This document shows, one piece after another, positions 8,577-17,362 of a stretch of DNA of 64,000 bases (positions are counted from its first letter, which is position 1; every line of letters starts with the position of its first letter). The stretch is from DASXIF01 sp036498145. Lineage in GTDB: Bacteria > Actinomycetota > Actinomycetes > Mycobacteriales > Jatrophihabitantaceae. Made by a program: the position numbers and the translations under genes. The stretch spans positions 1,070,676-1,134,675 of the forward strand of contig CAVPSV010000002.1 of NCBI GenBank assembly GCA_963708625.1, in the 5' to 3' direction. The notes under the pieces were generated by a model. It worked only from the letters and a program-made list of their open reading frames with translations, was not told the origin of the DNA and did not search any database.

Positions 8577-9485
8577 TCATTCGGCCTGACCGACCGCTAT
8601 CCCGGGGCCGGGCACGGTGTCCGTCGACACCGCGTCCCGGCCCTGTCCATCGACCCGATCCTCGCGCACCCGATGCCCGAGCCCTCGATAGGACCACAGC
8701 GCCGCGAGCGCGTACTCGGCGGTGGCAATGGCCAGGATGGCGAAGCTCGGCGGTATACGCGACGCGGCATAGGCAAGGGCCAACCCGCCCCACATCGCCA
8801 GCAGGGCCAGCGCCGCCGCGAGCGCCAAACCCGTCCCCGGTCGATCGGTGAGACGTTGCGCCGCGGCGGCCGGCGCGGCGAGCAACCCGAGTAACAGCAA
8901 GGCACCCACGGCCTGGCTGGCCTCGGCCGCGGTCGCCCCGACCACCGCGAGGAAAACGGCGCCGATACCGGTAACCGGCACTCCCCGCGCCCGCGCGACG
9001 GCCGGATCCACGCTGGCAAACAGCAGCGGGCGACCCATCGCGGCCAGCAGCAACAGCAGTCCCGCGGCGATGCACGCTGCCGTGAGTGCGGCCGAGGCCG
9101 AGATGCCGAAGATCGAGCCGAACAGCACCGTCGCGTTCACCGCCCCGTTGCCGGTACTGCCGTTCGTCGTGTAGATCGAGACGAACAGCACGCCCAGACC
9201 GAGCACCCAGGCGAACGTCGTGCCGATCACCACGTCGTCGCCACCGCCCCGTCCGCCCAGTATTCCCAACAGCAGGCCGACGCCGATCGTCGCCGCGAAC
9301 AATCCGAACCGAAGATCCACCCCAGCCGCGAGTGCGCCGAACGCGCCGGCGTAGGCGACATGCGACAGCGCGTCGCCGGCGAACACCTGGGCACGCAGCA
9401 CCAGGAAGTAGCCGACCGACCCGCACAGCAGCGCGATCGCGGTGCCGGCCAGCAGCGCGTGCTGAACGAACGGCTGATTCAGCAT
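8577..9485 (-). CDS. Metal ABC transporter permease (ZnuB-like), second permease
   Basis: A 302-residue polytopic protein of the ABC-3 metal permease family. Family marks include VLRAQVFAGDALSHVAYAGAFGA near the N-terminus and ATVDP-like FASVDPAVARARGVPV in the middle. It is the last gene of a four-gene operon, and its ATG at 9485 overlaps the stop of the preceding permease by 7 bp. Two different permease genes in tandem suggest a heterodimeric channel. The open frame continues upstream of 9485, but only this start keeps the typical N-terminus. Confidence 0.85.
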   Translation of the reverse strand: MLNQPFVQHALLAGTAIALLCGSVGYFLVLRAQVFAGDALSHVAYAGAFGALAAGVDLRFGLFAATIGVGLLLGILGGRGGGDDVVIGTTFAWVLGLGVLFVSIYTTNGSTGNGAVNATVLFGSIFGISASAALTAACIAAGLLLLLAAMGRPLLFASVDPAVARARGVPVTGIGAVFLAVVGATAAEASQAVGALLLLGLLAAPAAAAQRLTDRPGTGLALAAALALLAMWGGLALAYAASRIPPSFAILAIATAEYALAALWSYRGLGHRVREDRVDGQGRDAVSTDTVPGPGIAVGQAE

Positions 9486-10381
9486 GGGAGCACCGCGCGG
9501 TCCGGGCGTCGAACGCCATAGCGGTCGACCAGGTAGCGAACGGCGACGGCGAGCACGAACACGCCGAATGCCAGCGTCGTCACCCAGAAACCGATCGGGT
9601 AGGGCGAGTAGAACGCGATGCACTCCCCGGCCCAGGTGACCGCGACCGCGATCAGCACCGACAACGCCACCCCCGCGCCCGGACGTGAGGTCAGCCGCAC
9701 CGCCGCTGCGGCCGGAGCGACGAGCAGCGCGAAGACCAGCAGACTGCCGGTGACCTGGCTGGTGCCCGCGGCTGCGACGCCGAGCAGGACCAGGAACGCG
9801 GCCGCCAGCAGGCGCACCGGCACGCCGCGAGCGCGGGCGACATCGGGGTCGACGGTCGCGAACAGCAGCGGCCGCCCGAGCACCGCGAGCGCCGCGAGCA
9901 CCAGCACGCCGCCGACGAGCAGCGACACCACCTGAGCGTCGCTGACGCCGGTGATGGTGCCGAACAGCAGGCTGTTCAACCCGGACAGGAAACCCTTGTA
10001 CAGGCTGACTAACAGGAAGCCACAGGCGAGCGCGAACGCCTGGGTGGTGCCGATCGCGGCTGATTCGTCACGGCGCGCGGCCGCCTGCTCACCCGCGGCA
10101 GAGACGGGCAGCGCGGCGATCACCAACGCGCCGGCGATGCACGCGCCGAAGTAGCCGAGCACCGGGCTCAACCCCAGCCAGATCGCGCCGGCCGCGCCCG
10201 GGAACCCGATCAGGGCCAGCGTGTGCCCGGCGAAGGCCTGGCGCCGCAACACCATGAAATAGCCGACCGCGCCGGCCACCACCGCGACGATCGTCCCGGC
10301 CCGCAGCGCGTTGACCATGAAATGGAAACTCAGGATCTCGCGCAGGTCGGCCACCACGTCCCAGCCGAAGCTCGGCGTCAT
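9479..10381 (-). CDS. Metal ABC transporter permease (ZnuB-like), first permease
   Basis: A 300-residue ABC-3 family membrane protein with about eight hydrophobic segments. It shares VLRRQAFAGHTLALIGFPGAAGA and FATVDPDVARARGVPV with the downstream permease, so the two arose by duplication but are well diverged. Its ATG at 10381 overlaps the stop of the ATPase gene by 4 bp (ATGA), showing translational coupling. It forms the zinc or manganese channel through the cytoplasmic membrane. Confidence 0.87.
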   Translation of the reverse strand: MTPSFGWDVVADLREILSFHFMVNALRAGTIVAVVAGAVGYFMVLRRQAFAGHTLALIGFPGAAGAIWLGLSPVLGYFGACIAGALVIAALPVSAAGEQAAARRDESAAIGTTQAFALACGFLLVSLYKGFLSGLNSLLFGTITGVSDAQVVSLLVGGVLVLAALAVLGRPLLFATVDPDVARARGVPVRLLAAAFLVLLGVAAAGTSQVTGSLLVFALLVAPAAAAVRLTSRPGAGVALSVLIAVAVTWAGECIAFYSPYPIGFWVTTLAFGVFVLAVAVRYLVDRYGVRRPDRAVLPC

Positions 10382-11199
10382 TGGTGCCCCCCGTGTCCGG
10401 TGTGCACGTCCGGCTGCCCGACCACCACCAGCCGCCCGGTGCGATCACGCAGCACGTCGATGGGCGTGTTGTACAGCCGGCTCAGCGCGTCGGCGGTGAT
10501 CACCTGCTCAGGTGGCCCCATCACCGCGCCGCCGTGCGCAAGATAGATGACCTGGTCCAGGTACGGCAGGATCGGGTTGACGTCGTGCGCGACGAGCAGC
10601 ACCGTGACACCGGCCTCGTGACTGACCCGCTGCACCAGCGCGCTCACCGCTGCCTGGTTCGGCACGTCCAGGCTGTCCAGCGGCTCGTCCAGCAACAGCA
10701 GGTCCGGCCGCCGGACGAGGGCCTGCGCGATCAGCAGTCGTTGCTGCTCGCCGCCGGACAGCTGGCCGATGGGACGGCGGGCATAGGCACTCGCGCCGAC
10801 TATGTCGATCACCTCATCGACCCGTCGCCGCTGTGCCCGTCCCGCTTCGCCGCGCAGCAATGCCGGCAACGGCACGCCCCATCGGTCACCGTCCACGCCG
10901 AGCCGCACCACGTCCACGCCACGGATGCGGGTGGCGGGGTCGAAGCTGCGCCGCTGCGGCAGGTAGCCGATGCGCGCGTTCGCACGTCCCGGCCGCTCAC
11001 CGATGACCGAGATGCTGCCGGCGGAAACGCGGACCAGGCCGAGGATCGCTTTGAGCAGCGTGGACTTGCCGACCCCGTTCGGGCCCAGCACGGCGACGAA
11101 TTCACCCGCGCCGATCTGCAGCGTCACGTCGGACCACACGGTGCGTCCGCCGACGGCCACCGCGGCAGCGTTGAGGCTCACCACCGACTGATCGCTCAT
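10378..11199 (-). CDS. Metal ABC transporter ATP-binding protein
   Basis: A 273-residue ABC ATPase. Walker A is GPNGVGKSTLLKAILG, the signature LSGGEQQRLLIAQAL, Walker B LLLLDEPLDSLD, and the switch His is in LLVAHDVNP. It powers metal import by the two downstream permeases. The ATG at 11199 overlaps the stop of the binding-protein gene (ATGA). The C-terminus GHGGHQ is His-rich, which in some zinc ATPases binds metal; that role is inferred. Confidence 0.92.
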   Translation of the reverse strand: MSDQSVVSLNAAAVAVGGRTVWSDVTLQIGAGEFVAVLGPNGVGKSTLLKAILGLVRVSAGSISVIGERPGRANARIGYLPQRRSFDPATRIRGVDVVRLGVDGDRWGVPLPALLRGEAGRAQRRRVDEVIDIVGASAYARRPIGQLSGGEQQRLLIAQALVRRPDLLLLDEPLDSLDVPNQAAVSALVQRVSHEAGVTVLLVAHDVNPILPYLDQVIYLAHGGAVMGPPEQVITADALSRLYNTPIDVLRDRTGRLVVVGQPDVHTGHGGHQ

Positions 11200-12143
11200 C
11201 GACCCGTCGCCTGGTGCAGTGCCGCCTGCAGCGCGTGCAGCTGGGCGACCTGCCATTGCTGGAACGTCGCGCCGGCCGGCGACAGCGTCTCGGTCACGGC
11301 GACGATCGGGATGCCTTGCCGGCGTGCCGCGCTCACCTGCGCGGACACGTCGGGCGTGGAGTTCTGCGAATTGAACACGTACACCTTGATCTCGCGGCGG
11401 GAGATCTGCGCGTCGATCAGTCGCTTGTCCGCGGCGGACGGATCGGTGCCGTCACTGATCGCCTTCAAGAAGGACGCCGGCGTCCGCATGGTGAGCCCGA
11501 GCGCGTCGGCCAGCGGGCTGACGATGCTCTCGCTCGCGCCGATGGGTGTGCCCGCGTACCTACTGCGGATCGTGTCGATGAGCTGGTGGTACGGCGCAAG
11601 GGCCACCGTGTCGAAGTCGGTACGTCGCTGCCGGAAGTACGCCGCGTGGGCGGGATCCAGCTTCGTCAGTGCCGCGGTGATCGCATCGGCGACCTTCTCG
11701 ACATCGGCCGGGGAGTACCAGCGGTGCGGGTTGCCGCCAGCCGCGATCCCGGTCACGGTGCCGACGTTGACGACCTGACGGACGGGGTCGGGGTCGGCTG
11801 CCAGTGACTTGGCCGCCCATGAGTCGTAGCCGATGCCGTTCTCGACGAACAGGCGCGAGATCGCGATCGTGCGCCCGTCGGACGGCGTCGGCTCGTAATC
11901 GTGCGGGTCGGTAGCCGGGTTGGTGATGATCGACGTCTGCTGAACCCGATCGCCGCCGAGTTGGCTGAGCACGCTGCCCCACGCGTTGATGCTGGCGGCC
12001 ACCGGGATCGGCTCGCCGGCAGCACCGGCCGTCGAGGAGGCGGGCGCGGTCGTCTGGCACGCGGTCAATGCGACGGACGTGGCCAGCAGCATTGTGGCGA
12101 GGACAACGCGCCTCCGTTCCGGCCGCCGAGCCCGCTTCACCAT
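11196..12143 (-). CDS. Metal ABC transporter substrate-binding lipoprotein (ZnuA-like)
   Basis: A protein of about 315 residues with a lipoprotein signal (basic RRPERRR, hydrophobic stretch, lipobox LTAC). Candidate metal ligands are His in DPHDYEPTPSD and His in GNPHRWYSP; the third position, usually His, is GASESIVSPLA, as in some actinobacterial relatives. There is no His-rich loop. It captures Zn2+ or Mn2+ outside the membrane for the ABC transporter encoded next. The ATG at 12143 is chosen for position; an in-frame start 15 bp upstream is possible, and neither has a clear ribosome site. A Zur-like box lies 22 bp upstream. Confidence 0.87.
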   Translation of the reverse strand: MVKRARRPERRRVVLATMLLATSVALTACQTTAPASSTAGAAGEPIPVAASINAWGSVLSQLGGDRVQQTSIITNPATDPHDYEPTPSDGRTIAISRLFVENGIGYDSWAAKSLAADPDPVRQVVNVGTVTGIAAGGNPHRWYSPADVEKVADAITAALTKLDPAHAAYFRQRRTDFDTVALAPYHQLIDTIRSRYAGTPIGASESIVSPLADALGLTMRTPASFLKAISDGTDPSAADKRLIDAQISRREIKVYVFNSQNSTPDVSAQVSAARRQGIPIVAVTETLSPAGATFQQWQVAQLHALQAALHQATGR

Positions 12144-12164
12144 TGCCGCACCGTACACCAGTAA

Positions 12165-12179
12165 TGATAACTATTCCCA
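12165..12179. promoter_or_regulatory. Putative Zur/Fur-family operator
   Basis: TGATAACTATTCCCA fits a 7-1-7 Fur-superfamily palindrome (pattern TGRNAAYNRTTNYCA) in an AT-rich patch just before the metal-binding-protein gene. Zur represses zinc uptake genes when zinc is plentiful, so this would be the control site for the whole four-gene operon. No regulator gene is in the window. Confidence 0.55.
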
Positions 12180-12197
12180 ATAAGCCGAACTCATCTG

Positions 12198-12245
12198 GAT
12201 CGTGATGCTGAGGGGGCGCTATAGCGGCGCCTGTGCATCACGATC
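12198..12245. repeat. 48-bp palindromic repeat, copy 3
   Basis: Ends and centre are identical to the other two copies, but the inner arms pair less well. It lies between the metal-transport operon and the end of the epimerase gene, and its central TAG (reverse strand) supplies the epimerase stop at 12219. It is about 55 bp upstream of the ZnuA-like start. Confidence 0.88.
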
Positions 12246-13289
12246 GACGGCGAGGGTGATCCGCGCGCGGCGACGGGGCGACACGTAACCGTTGCGCAGA
12301 TACCACCGCGCGGCGTCGGCCAGCGCCTGTCGCGGCGGGCGCGAGGTGTGGCCGAGTTCGCCGCGCGCGCGCGAGTCGTCGAACGCCATCCGGGTCGTCG
12401 ACATCCGCGCTGCCTCCAGCGGCACATGCGGCGGCCGATGCAGCAGCCGTGCCTCGACCAGCTCCGAAAGCCACGCCGCAGCCAGCACCGCCGATCTCGG
12501 CACTTGCACGCTCGGCGCGGGCAGCCCGGTCACCGCGGCCAGCTCGGCGAGCACCTCACGCATGGCAAGGTTCTCGCCACCGATGATGTAGCTGCGCCCG
12601 ACCTCGCCGCGATCGTGTGCGAGCAGGTGACCGCGGGCAACGTCGTCCACGTGCACGACGTTCAGCACGGTGTCGACGTAGGCGGGCATGCGTCCGTTGA
12701 GGTAGTCGAGCACCAGCTTGCCGCTCGGGGTGGGTGCCCGGTCACGCGGGCCGATCGGCATCGTCGGCAACACCAACGTCACCGGCAGACCTTGGGCCGC
12801 GGCCCGCAGCGCCTCGTGCTCGGCGACGTACTTCGATCGCTTGTACGCCCCGAACAGGTGTCCCACGTCGGGATAGTCCGTCTCGGTTGCGCCCGCGGCC
12901 CCGGCGTGATCGAGGCCGAGGGTGCCGACGGTGCTGGTGTACACGACGCGCTGCACGCCGGCCTCGCGCGCGGCGGCCAGCACCGCTCGAGTGCCGCCCA
13001 CGTTCACGTCGTAGAAGGCGCGCTGATCCGGGGCGAAGAACCGGTACATCGCCGCGACGTGAAACACCGAGGTGCAACCGCTGACCGCCCGCTTGACCTG
13101 GTCCACGTCACGCAGATCACCCGGCACACGGCGCACGTCCACGCCGGCGAGGTTGCCGTCATCGACTCCTGGCTCGACGAGGGCCACCACGTTGTCACCG
13201 CGCTCGAGCAGGGCGCGAACGATTGCCGAACCGATGAACCCGGTGGCACCCGTGACCAGCACATTCGTCGGCGGCTGTGTTGGCGACAT
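12219..13289 (-). CDS. NAD-dependent epimerase/dehydratase (HpnA-like)
   Basis: A 356-residue extended SDR. The Rossmann motif is VTGATGFIGSAIV, the catalytic site has YTSTVGTLG and YKRSKYVAE (Tyr-x-x-x-Lys), and NVVHVDDVARGHLLA is typical of dihydroflavonol-reductase and hopanoid-associated epimerases. The substrate is unknown. It lies 9 bp downstream of a membrane-protein gene on the same strand, so the two may be cotranscribed. The last codons and stop are formed by palindrome copy 3, which suggests that the repeat inserted at and rewrote the C-terminus. Confidence 0.83.
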   Translation of the reverse strand: MSPTQPPTNVLVTGATGFIGSAIVRALLERGDNVVALVEPGVDDGNLAGVDVRRVPGDLRDVDQVKRAVSGCTSVFHVAAMYRFFAPDQRAFYDVNVGGTRAVLAAAREAGVQRVVYTSTVGTLGLDHAGAAGATETDYPDVGHLFGAYKRSKYVAEHEALRAAAQGLPVTLVLPTMPIGPRDRAPTPSGKLVLDYLNGRMPAYVDTVLNVVHVDDVARGHLLAHDRGEVGRSYIIGGENLAMREVLAELAAVTGLPAPSVQVPRSAVLAAAWLSELVEARLLHRPPHVPLEAARMSTTRMAFDDSRARGELGHTSRPPRQALADAARWYLRNGYVSPRRRARITLAVDRDAQAPL

Positions 13290-13298
13290 GGAGCAGTT

Positions 13299-14579
13299 CT
13301 ACCGGACCGCTGCCGCCCCCCGCGCCGATGGACGATCCGAGCGACGTTGGGAGCGACGTGGCGGAGGACGTTGCGGGCGACGTTCGCCGCCGAGCAGCAC
13401 GACGACCGCGAGCAGGGTGGCCACGGCAGGGGTGCGGAAGATCTCGTGCGGGTAGAGCAGGGTGCGCCACCCCTGGCAGGCAGTGATCAGGACCAGGCAC
13501 AGGTAGGGCGCGTCGGCAACCGTGCGCAGCCGAGAAGCGTGCACCGCGGCGATGAGCAGCAGCACGGCGAGTGCGGCCAGCACCGGCGGCGCCACCGCGC
13601 CGATCTGTGATTGCTCGAACGTGCCTTGCGAGAGGGCATGGGCGTACTGCATGGTCTGCTGCCAGCCGGCGATCGGCGTGCCCAGATTTCCCGACTGGTA
13701 GCTCGACGGCCATTCGTGCAGGCGAGCGTGCACGTACAGGTACCACATCGACAGCGCCACCGGGCCGAGGCCAAGCGCCGTCGCGCGTGCCCGCACCTGC
13801 CGCGGCCGGCCGGACCGGCGCCACTGCACCGCTTCCCACACCGCGAGCCCCACCGGCACCGCGACGTATTGCTCCTTGTCCAAGCAGCACAGCAGCAACA
13901 GCACCGCGGCCAGTGACCAGCGCCGGTACTCCCAGGCCAGCAGCACGGACACGACCAGTGCCGCCCCGACCGTCTCCGTCGTCGACACGGTGGCCGCGTA
14001 CAGCAGCCCGGGGACGACCGCCACGACCAGGCCCAACCATGGATTGCGGTCGTGCCGAACGGCGTAGCGCGAGGTCGCCCAGCCGGCCAGCGCCAGCCCG
14101 GCCAGGCTCAACACCAGCAGCGCTTGCGGTATCAGCGAGTTCACCCCGAGGCTGACGATGCGCGCCAGCCAGCCGTGCAGCGGATGTCCGTAGCGATATG
14201 CCGGCTGATCGATCAGGGTGTGCGCCTTGCCGAGCAGCAGCGGGTCACGCGCAATCGCGTAGTAGTACACGCCGTCGTAGTGCTCGACGTCGGTGACGAA
14301 GGAGAAGTGCGGATCGCTGGCCCGCGCCAGCGCGGACATCGGCTCGTCGCCGGACATCTTGACCAGGACGCTGGCCCGAACCGTGCCGTCCTGGGATGAG
14401 ACGACGGCGAACAGTCCGGCGGCGGCGGCAACAGCCGCGCAGCTCAGGGACTCGCGCTGGGCGCCCAGCGCGGGCCGGCGCCGGACCCAGCTGCCGCTGT
14501 CGTCATCGCCCGCATCGCCGGAATCGGCCGCATCGTCATCATGGGCTTCGGCGAGCGAGCGCGCGGGGGCCAGGACCAT
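13299..14579 (-). CDS. Multispanning membrane protein, possible GT-C-type glycosyltransferase
   Basis: About 426 residues with roughly nine hydrophobic segments. The first loop contains DVEHYDGVYYYAIARDPLLL and a YGHPLHGW motif, resembling actinobacterial surface-glycan membrane proteins with an acidic first loop. A sugar-lipid transferase role is only an inference. The N-terminus is acid-rich (HDDDAADSGDAGDDDSGSW), and the C-terminus is an Arg/Pro-rich tail. Start is ATG 14579, with an in-frame TTG two codons upstream. It sits between YihY and the epimerase on the same strand. Confidence 0.6.
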   Translation of the reverse strand: MVLAPARSLAEAHDDDAADSGDAGDDDSGSWVRRRPALGAQRESLSCAAVAAAAGLFAVVSSQDGTVRASVLVKMSGDEPMSALARASDPHFSFVTDVEHYDGVYYYAIARDPLLLGKAHTLIDQPAYRYGHPLHGWLARIVSLGVNSLIPQALLVLSLAGLALAGWATSRYAVRHDRNPWLGLVVAVVPGLLYAATVSTTETVGAALVVSVLLAWEYRRWSLAAVLLLLCCLDKEQYVAVPVGLAVWEAVQWRRSGRPRQVRARATALGLGPVALSMWYLYVHARLHEWPSSYQSGNLGTPIAGWQQTMQYAHALSQGTFEQSQIGAVAPPVLAALAVLLLIAAVHASRLRTVADAPYLCLVLITACQGWRTLLYPHEIFRTPAVATLLAVVVLLGGERRPQRPPPRRSQRRSDRPSARGAAAVR

Positions 14580-14609
14580 GAGCAAGGGACGCCCGACGCC
14601 CCGCGGCCA

Positions 14610-15587
14610 TTACGGCGATTCGTGGAACCTGACGTCGATCTCCTGGAAACTTTTCCGCCGCTCGGCTTTCGCCTGATCGGTGTACGCCCGACGATCCCCC
14701 GCAGTCAGATCGACATCGTCGGTGAACGGTGCCGTCAGCGAGCGTGGGTACAGCCGAAGTACCCGCACCGCGTTGTATTCGGCCGCCATCACCACGACGA
14801 GCGCCTCGAGATAGATCCACGCGATCAGGCCGAGCACCAGTGCGAAGACGCTGTTCGTCAGCGACGTGTGCTTCACGACATGTCCGACATACAGAGTGCC
14901 GAACGATTGCAGCAGCTGCCAGGTGACGGCTGCGCCGATCGCCCCGGGCGCGATGTCGCGGGTCCGCAGCTCACGTGCGGTACCGACGCGGAACGCGAGC
15001 ATGAACACCGCTGCGTTCACCACCAGTGCGGCGATCGTCAAGACGACCTTGATACCGATGCCGAGCGTCGCCCCGAACGAGGTCGAACTCGAGCCGAGAC
15101 CGGACAGGATCGTGGTACCCGCGATGAGCAGGCCGCCGACCACGAGCAGCAGCAGGCTCCGGGCGCGCCCCTTCACGAAATTGGGCCGGGAATTGTTCGG
15201 CACCCGCCAGATCGTGTTCATCGCGTACTGGAATGCCTGTCCGATGCCCAGGCCGCCGTACAGCGTTCCCACGATTCCGATGGCCAGGCCGACGCCGCTG
15301 CCGGAGACGCCGTTCGGATCGCGCAACTGGGTGCCCACGATCGGGAACTGGCCGAGCGCGGAGTTGAGCACCCGCTGCTGCAGATGGGCGTCACCGGACA
15401 ACACGAAGTTGAGGATCGTGGTCAACAACAACAGCAGCGGAAACAGCGACAGGAACCCGTAATAGGTGATGAGCGCGGCCAGGTACCCGCCGCGATCGTC
15501 GTTGTACTTGTAGAACGTCGCCAGCGGCAGGCCGACCCACCGGTGGCGTCGCTGGAACGCGTCGACGGCCTCGGCCGAGCGACCCAC
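14610..15587 (-). CDS. YihY/BrkB family inner membrane protein
   Basis: A 325-residue protein with about six membrane segments and the family marks ALITYYGFLSLFPLLLLL and LYGGLGIGQAFQYAMNTIW. Despite old names (RNase BN, BrkB), this family is of uncertain function and probably transports or flips something across the membrane. The GTG start at 15587 is fixed by a strong AAGGAGG 7 nt upstream. The C-terminal tail is hydrophilic and charged. Confidence 0.88.
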   Translation of the reverse strand: MGRSAEAVDAFQRRHRWVGLPLATFYKYNDDRGGYLAALITYYGFLSLFPLLLLLTTILNFVLSGDAHLQQRVLNSALGQFPIVGTQLRDPNGVSGSGVGLAIGIVGTLYGGLGIGQAFQYAMNTIWRVPNNSRPNFVKGRARSLLLLVVGGLLIAGTTILSGLGSSSTSFGATLGIGIKVVLTIAALVVNAAVFMLAFRVGTARELRTRDIAPGAIGAAVTWQLLQSFGTLYVGHVVKHTSLTNSVFALVLGLIAWIYLEALVVVMAAEYNAVRVLRLYPRSLTAPFTDDVDLTAGDRRAYTDQAKAERRKSFQEIDVRFHESP

Positions 15588-15705
15588 CTCATGCCTCCTT
15601 GCCCGGATCCGGCATCGCCACTACTGGCTTCATGACGATCTCACGTGACCTCCTGCCCACTGCGGCGCGGGTTCTAACGAGCCGCCGTCCTGATAACTTC
15701 GTCCG

Positions 15706-16164
15706 ATGCACGATTCCGTGACAGTGCGCATGGCCGCCCCTCCCGAGCGGGTCTGGGACCTGATCACCGACATCCGCAACACCGGCCGGTGGAGCCCGGA
15801 GACCATCGAGGCCCGCTGGATGGACGGCGCGGATGCGCCTGCGGTAGGCGTGCGGTTCCGCGGGAAGGTCAAGCGAAACGGCCGCGGCCCGGTGTACTGG
15901 ACCGTCTGCGAGATCATTGCGTGCGAACCGGCCCGCGAGTTCGCCTTCGCGGTCGTCATGCGCGGGCAGAAGCTGAACACCTGGCGCTACGAGTTCGCGA
16001 GCACCTCCGGCGGCGTCGATGTCACCGAATCGTTCACGCTCACGCCCACGCCGTGGCTCCGGCTGTACTGGGCACTGCTCGGCTGGGCGCGCAACCGCAC
16101 CAACGTCAACGGCATGCGCGAGACGCTCAATCGCGTCAAGGCCGCCGCCGAGGCAGAGCAGTAA
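15706..16164 (+). CDS. SRPBCC family protein (polyketide cyclase/dehydrase-like)
   Basis: A 152-residue START/Bet v1-like fold protein starting MHDSVTVRMAAPPERVWDLI, the usual first strand and helix of the family, and containing GRWSPETIEARW. It has a hydrophobic ligand pocket by family; the ligand is unknown. A 74-residue membrane protein follows 12 bp downstream and is probably in the same transcript. Confidence 0.82.
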   Translation: MHDSVTVRMAAPPERVWDLITDIRNTGRWSPETIEARWMDGADAPAVGVRFRGKVKRNGRGPVYWTVCEIIACEPAREFAFAVVMRGQKLNTWRYEFASTSGGVDVTESFTLTPTPWLRLYWALLGWARNRTNVNGMRETLNRVKAAAEAEQ

Positions 16165-16176
16165 CAGAGGTTCGCG

Positions 16177-16401
16177 ATGGCTAACCCGCGCGAGCTCCTC
16201 AGCCTGCGCGAGCTGTACCAGTCCGGGGCGCTCACCGAGCAGGAGTACATCGTCGCCCGGCGGCAGTTGCTCGGTTATCGGCCGCGACTGCGCCGCGACC
16301 CGGAGACCGGCGGCCGTGACCTACCCATCCTGTTCGCCCTTGCCGCCCTCGCGCTGGTCAGCGCGGCCATTGCCGTGTATTTCGTCGCCTTCATGCACTG
16401 A
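16177..16401 (+). CDS. Small SHOCT-like membrane protein
   Basis: Seventy-four residues. The first half (LLSLRELYQSGALTEQEYIV, then ARRQLL) is a SHOCT-type short C-terminal-like helix pair; the second half is one membrane span (ILFALAALALVSAAIAVYFV). SHOCT modules are thought to mediate oligomerisation. ATG 16177 follows GAGGTTCGCG. Nothing points to a specific function. Confidence 0.7.
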   Translation: MANPRELLSLRELYQSGALTEQEYIVARRQLLGYRPRLRRDPETGGRDLPILFALAALALVSAAIAVYFVAFMH

Positions 16402-16454
16402 CGCACGCTGCCTGTCAACGCCGCCTGCGCAAGCACGCCCAGCCGTACGCCGCC

Positions 16455-17288
16455 CTAGGCGGACGGTGGATCGACGTACAGGTCGTACATCAGATCCGGG
16501 CCGCCGCCGTAGCGGGACAGGTCGGTGATCCCGGCCGAGTGCAACACGTCCACGTCGATGAACGTGTTCCCGGTACAGGTGCGCGCCGGGCTGGTGACGA
16601 TCTCCATCGCAGCGTCCGCGATGATCTCCGGCGTACGCGCGCGGCGCATGCTGTCATCGCCGCCGAGCAGGTTCTGCACCGCGGCCGTGGCAATGATCGA
16701 TTGCGGCCAGAGCGTATTGGAGGCCACACCCGCCTCGGCGTACTCGGCCGCCCATCCCAGTGCCAGCAACGTCATCCCGTACTTCGCCAGCGTGTACGCC
16801 GGGTGGGGGCCCATCCACTTCGGCGCGAGGTTGATCGGCGGCGACAGGGTGAGCACGTGTGGGTTCGGCGCCTGGCGCAGGTGTGGCAGCGCCGCCCGCG
16901 TCAGCATGAAGGTGCCGCGCAGCTGAATCTGCTGCATCAGGTCGAACTTCTTGATCGGCAGTTCCTCGGTGCCCAGCGGAGCCAGCGCGCTGGCGTTGTT
17001 CACGCAGATGTCGATCGCGCCGAAACGCTCGACGGCTTGCTCGACCGCCGCGTTGACGCAGGCTTCGTCCCGCACGTCGCCGACAACTGCGAGGGCGGTG
17101 CCGCCGGCCTGCTCGATCTCGGCGGCGGCGGTGTGGATGGTGCCGGGCAGGCGCGGATCGGGGACGTCGGTCTTGGCCAGCAGCACCACGTTCGCGCCCA
17201 GCCGCCCGGCGGCCACCCCGATCGCCAGCCCAATGCCCCGGCTGCCGCCGGACATGATCAACGTTCGGCCTGCCAACGGCTTGCTCAC
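16455..17288 (-). CDS. SDR family oxidoreductase (HSDL2-like)
   Basis: A classical SDR of about 277 residues. Cofactor motif is MSGGSRGIGLAIG, then NNASALAPLG, a Ser in LTLSPPINL, and YTLAKYGMT (Tyr-x-x-x-Lys). The PPINLAPKWMGPHPAYT stretch is typical of the hydroxysteroid-dehydrogenase-like 2 branch. I favour the GTG at 17288 because GGAGGAG lies 9 nt upstream; an ATG at 17309 would add seven residues with no ribosome site. It is divergent from the flavoprotein gene, 74 bp apart. Confidence 0.85.
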   Translation of the reverse strand: MSKPLAGRTLIMSGGSRGIGLAIGVAAGRLGANVVLLAKTDVPDPRLPGTIHTAAAEIEQAGGTALAVVGDVRDEACVNAAVEQAVERFGAIDICVNNASALAPLGTEELPIKKFDLMQQIQLRGTFMLTRAALPHLRQAPNPHVLTLSPPINLAPKWMGPHPAYTLAKYGMTLLALGWAAEYAEAGVASNTLWPQSIIATAAVQNLLGGDDSMRRARTPEIIADAAMEIVTSPARTCTGNTFIDVDVLHSAGITDLSRYGGGPDLMYDLYVDPPSA

Positions 17289-17362
17289 GGCTCGGCGCTC
17301 CTCCGGCATCGCGGTGCGGACACGATCCGGGCCACCCTATAGTCGCTGCTAAGGGGGCGCAC

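Noticed and set aside
10381..11778. Long + strand frame across the metal ABC transporter
   Set aside because: Antisense to three genes with clear motifs; composition is typical of a shadow frame.
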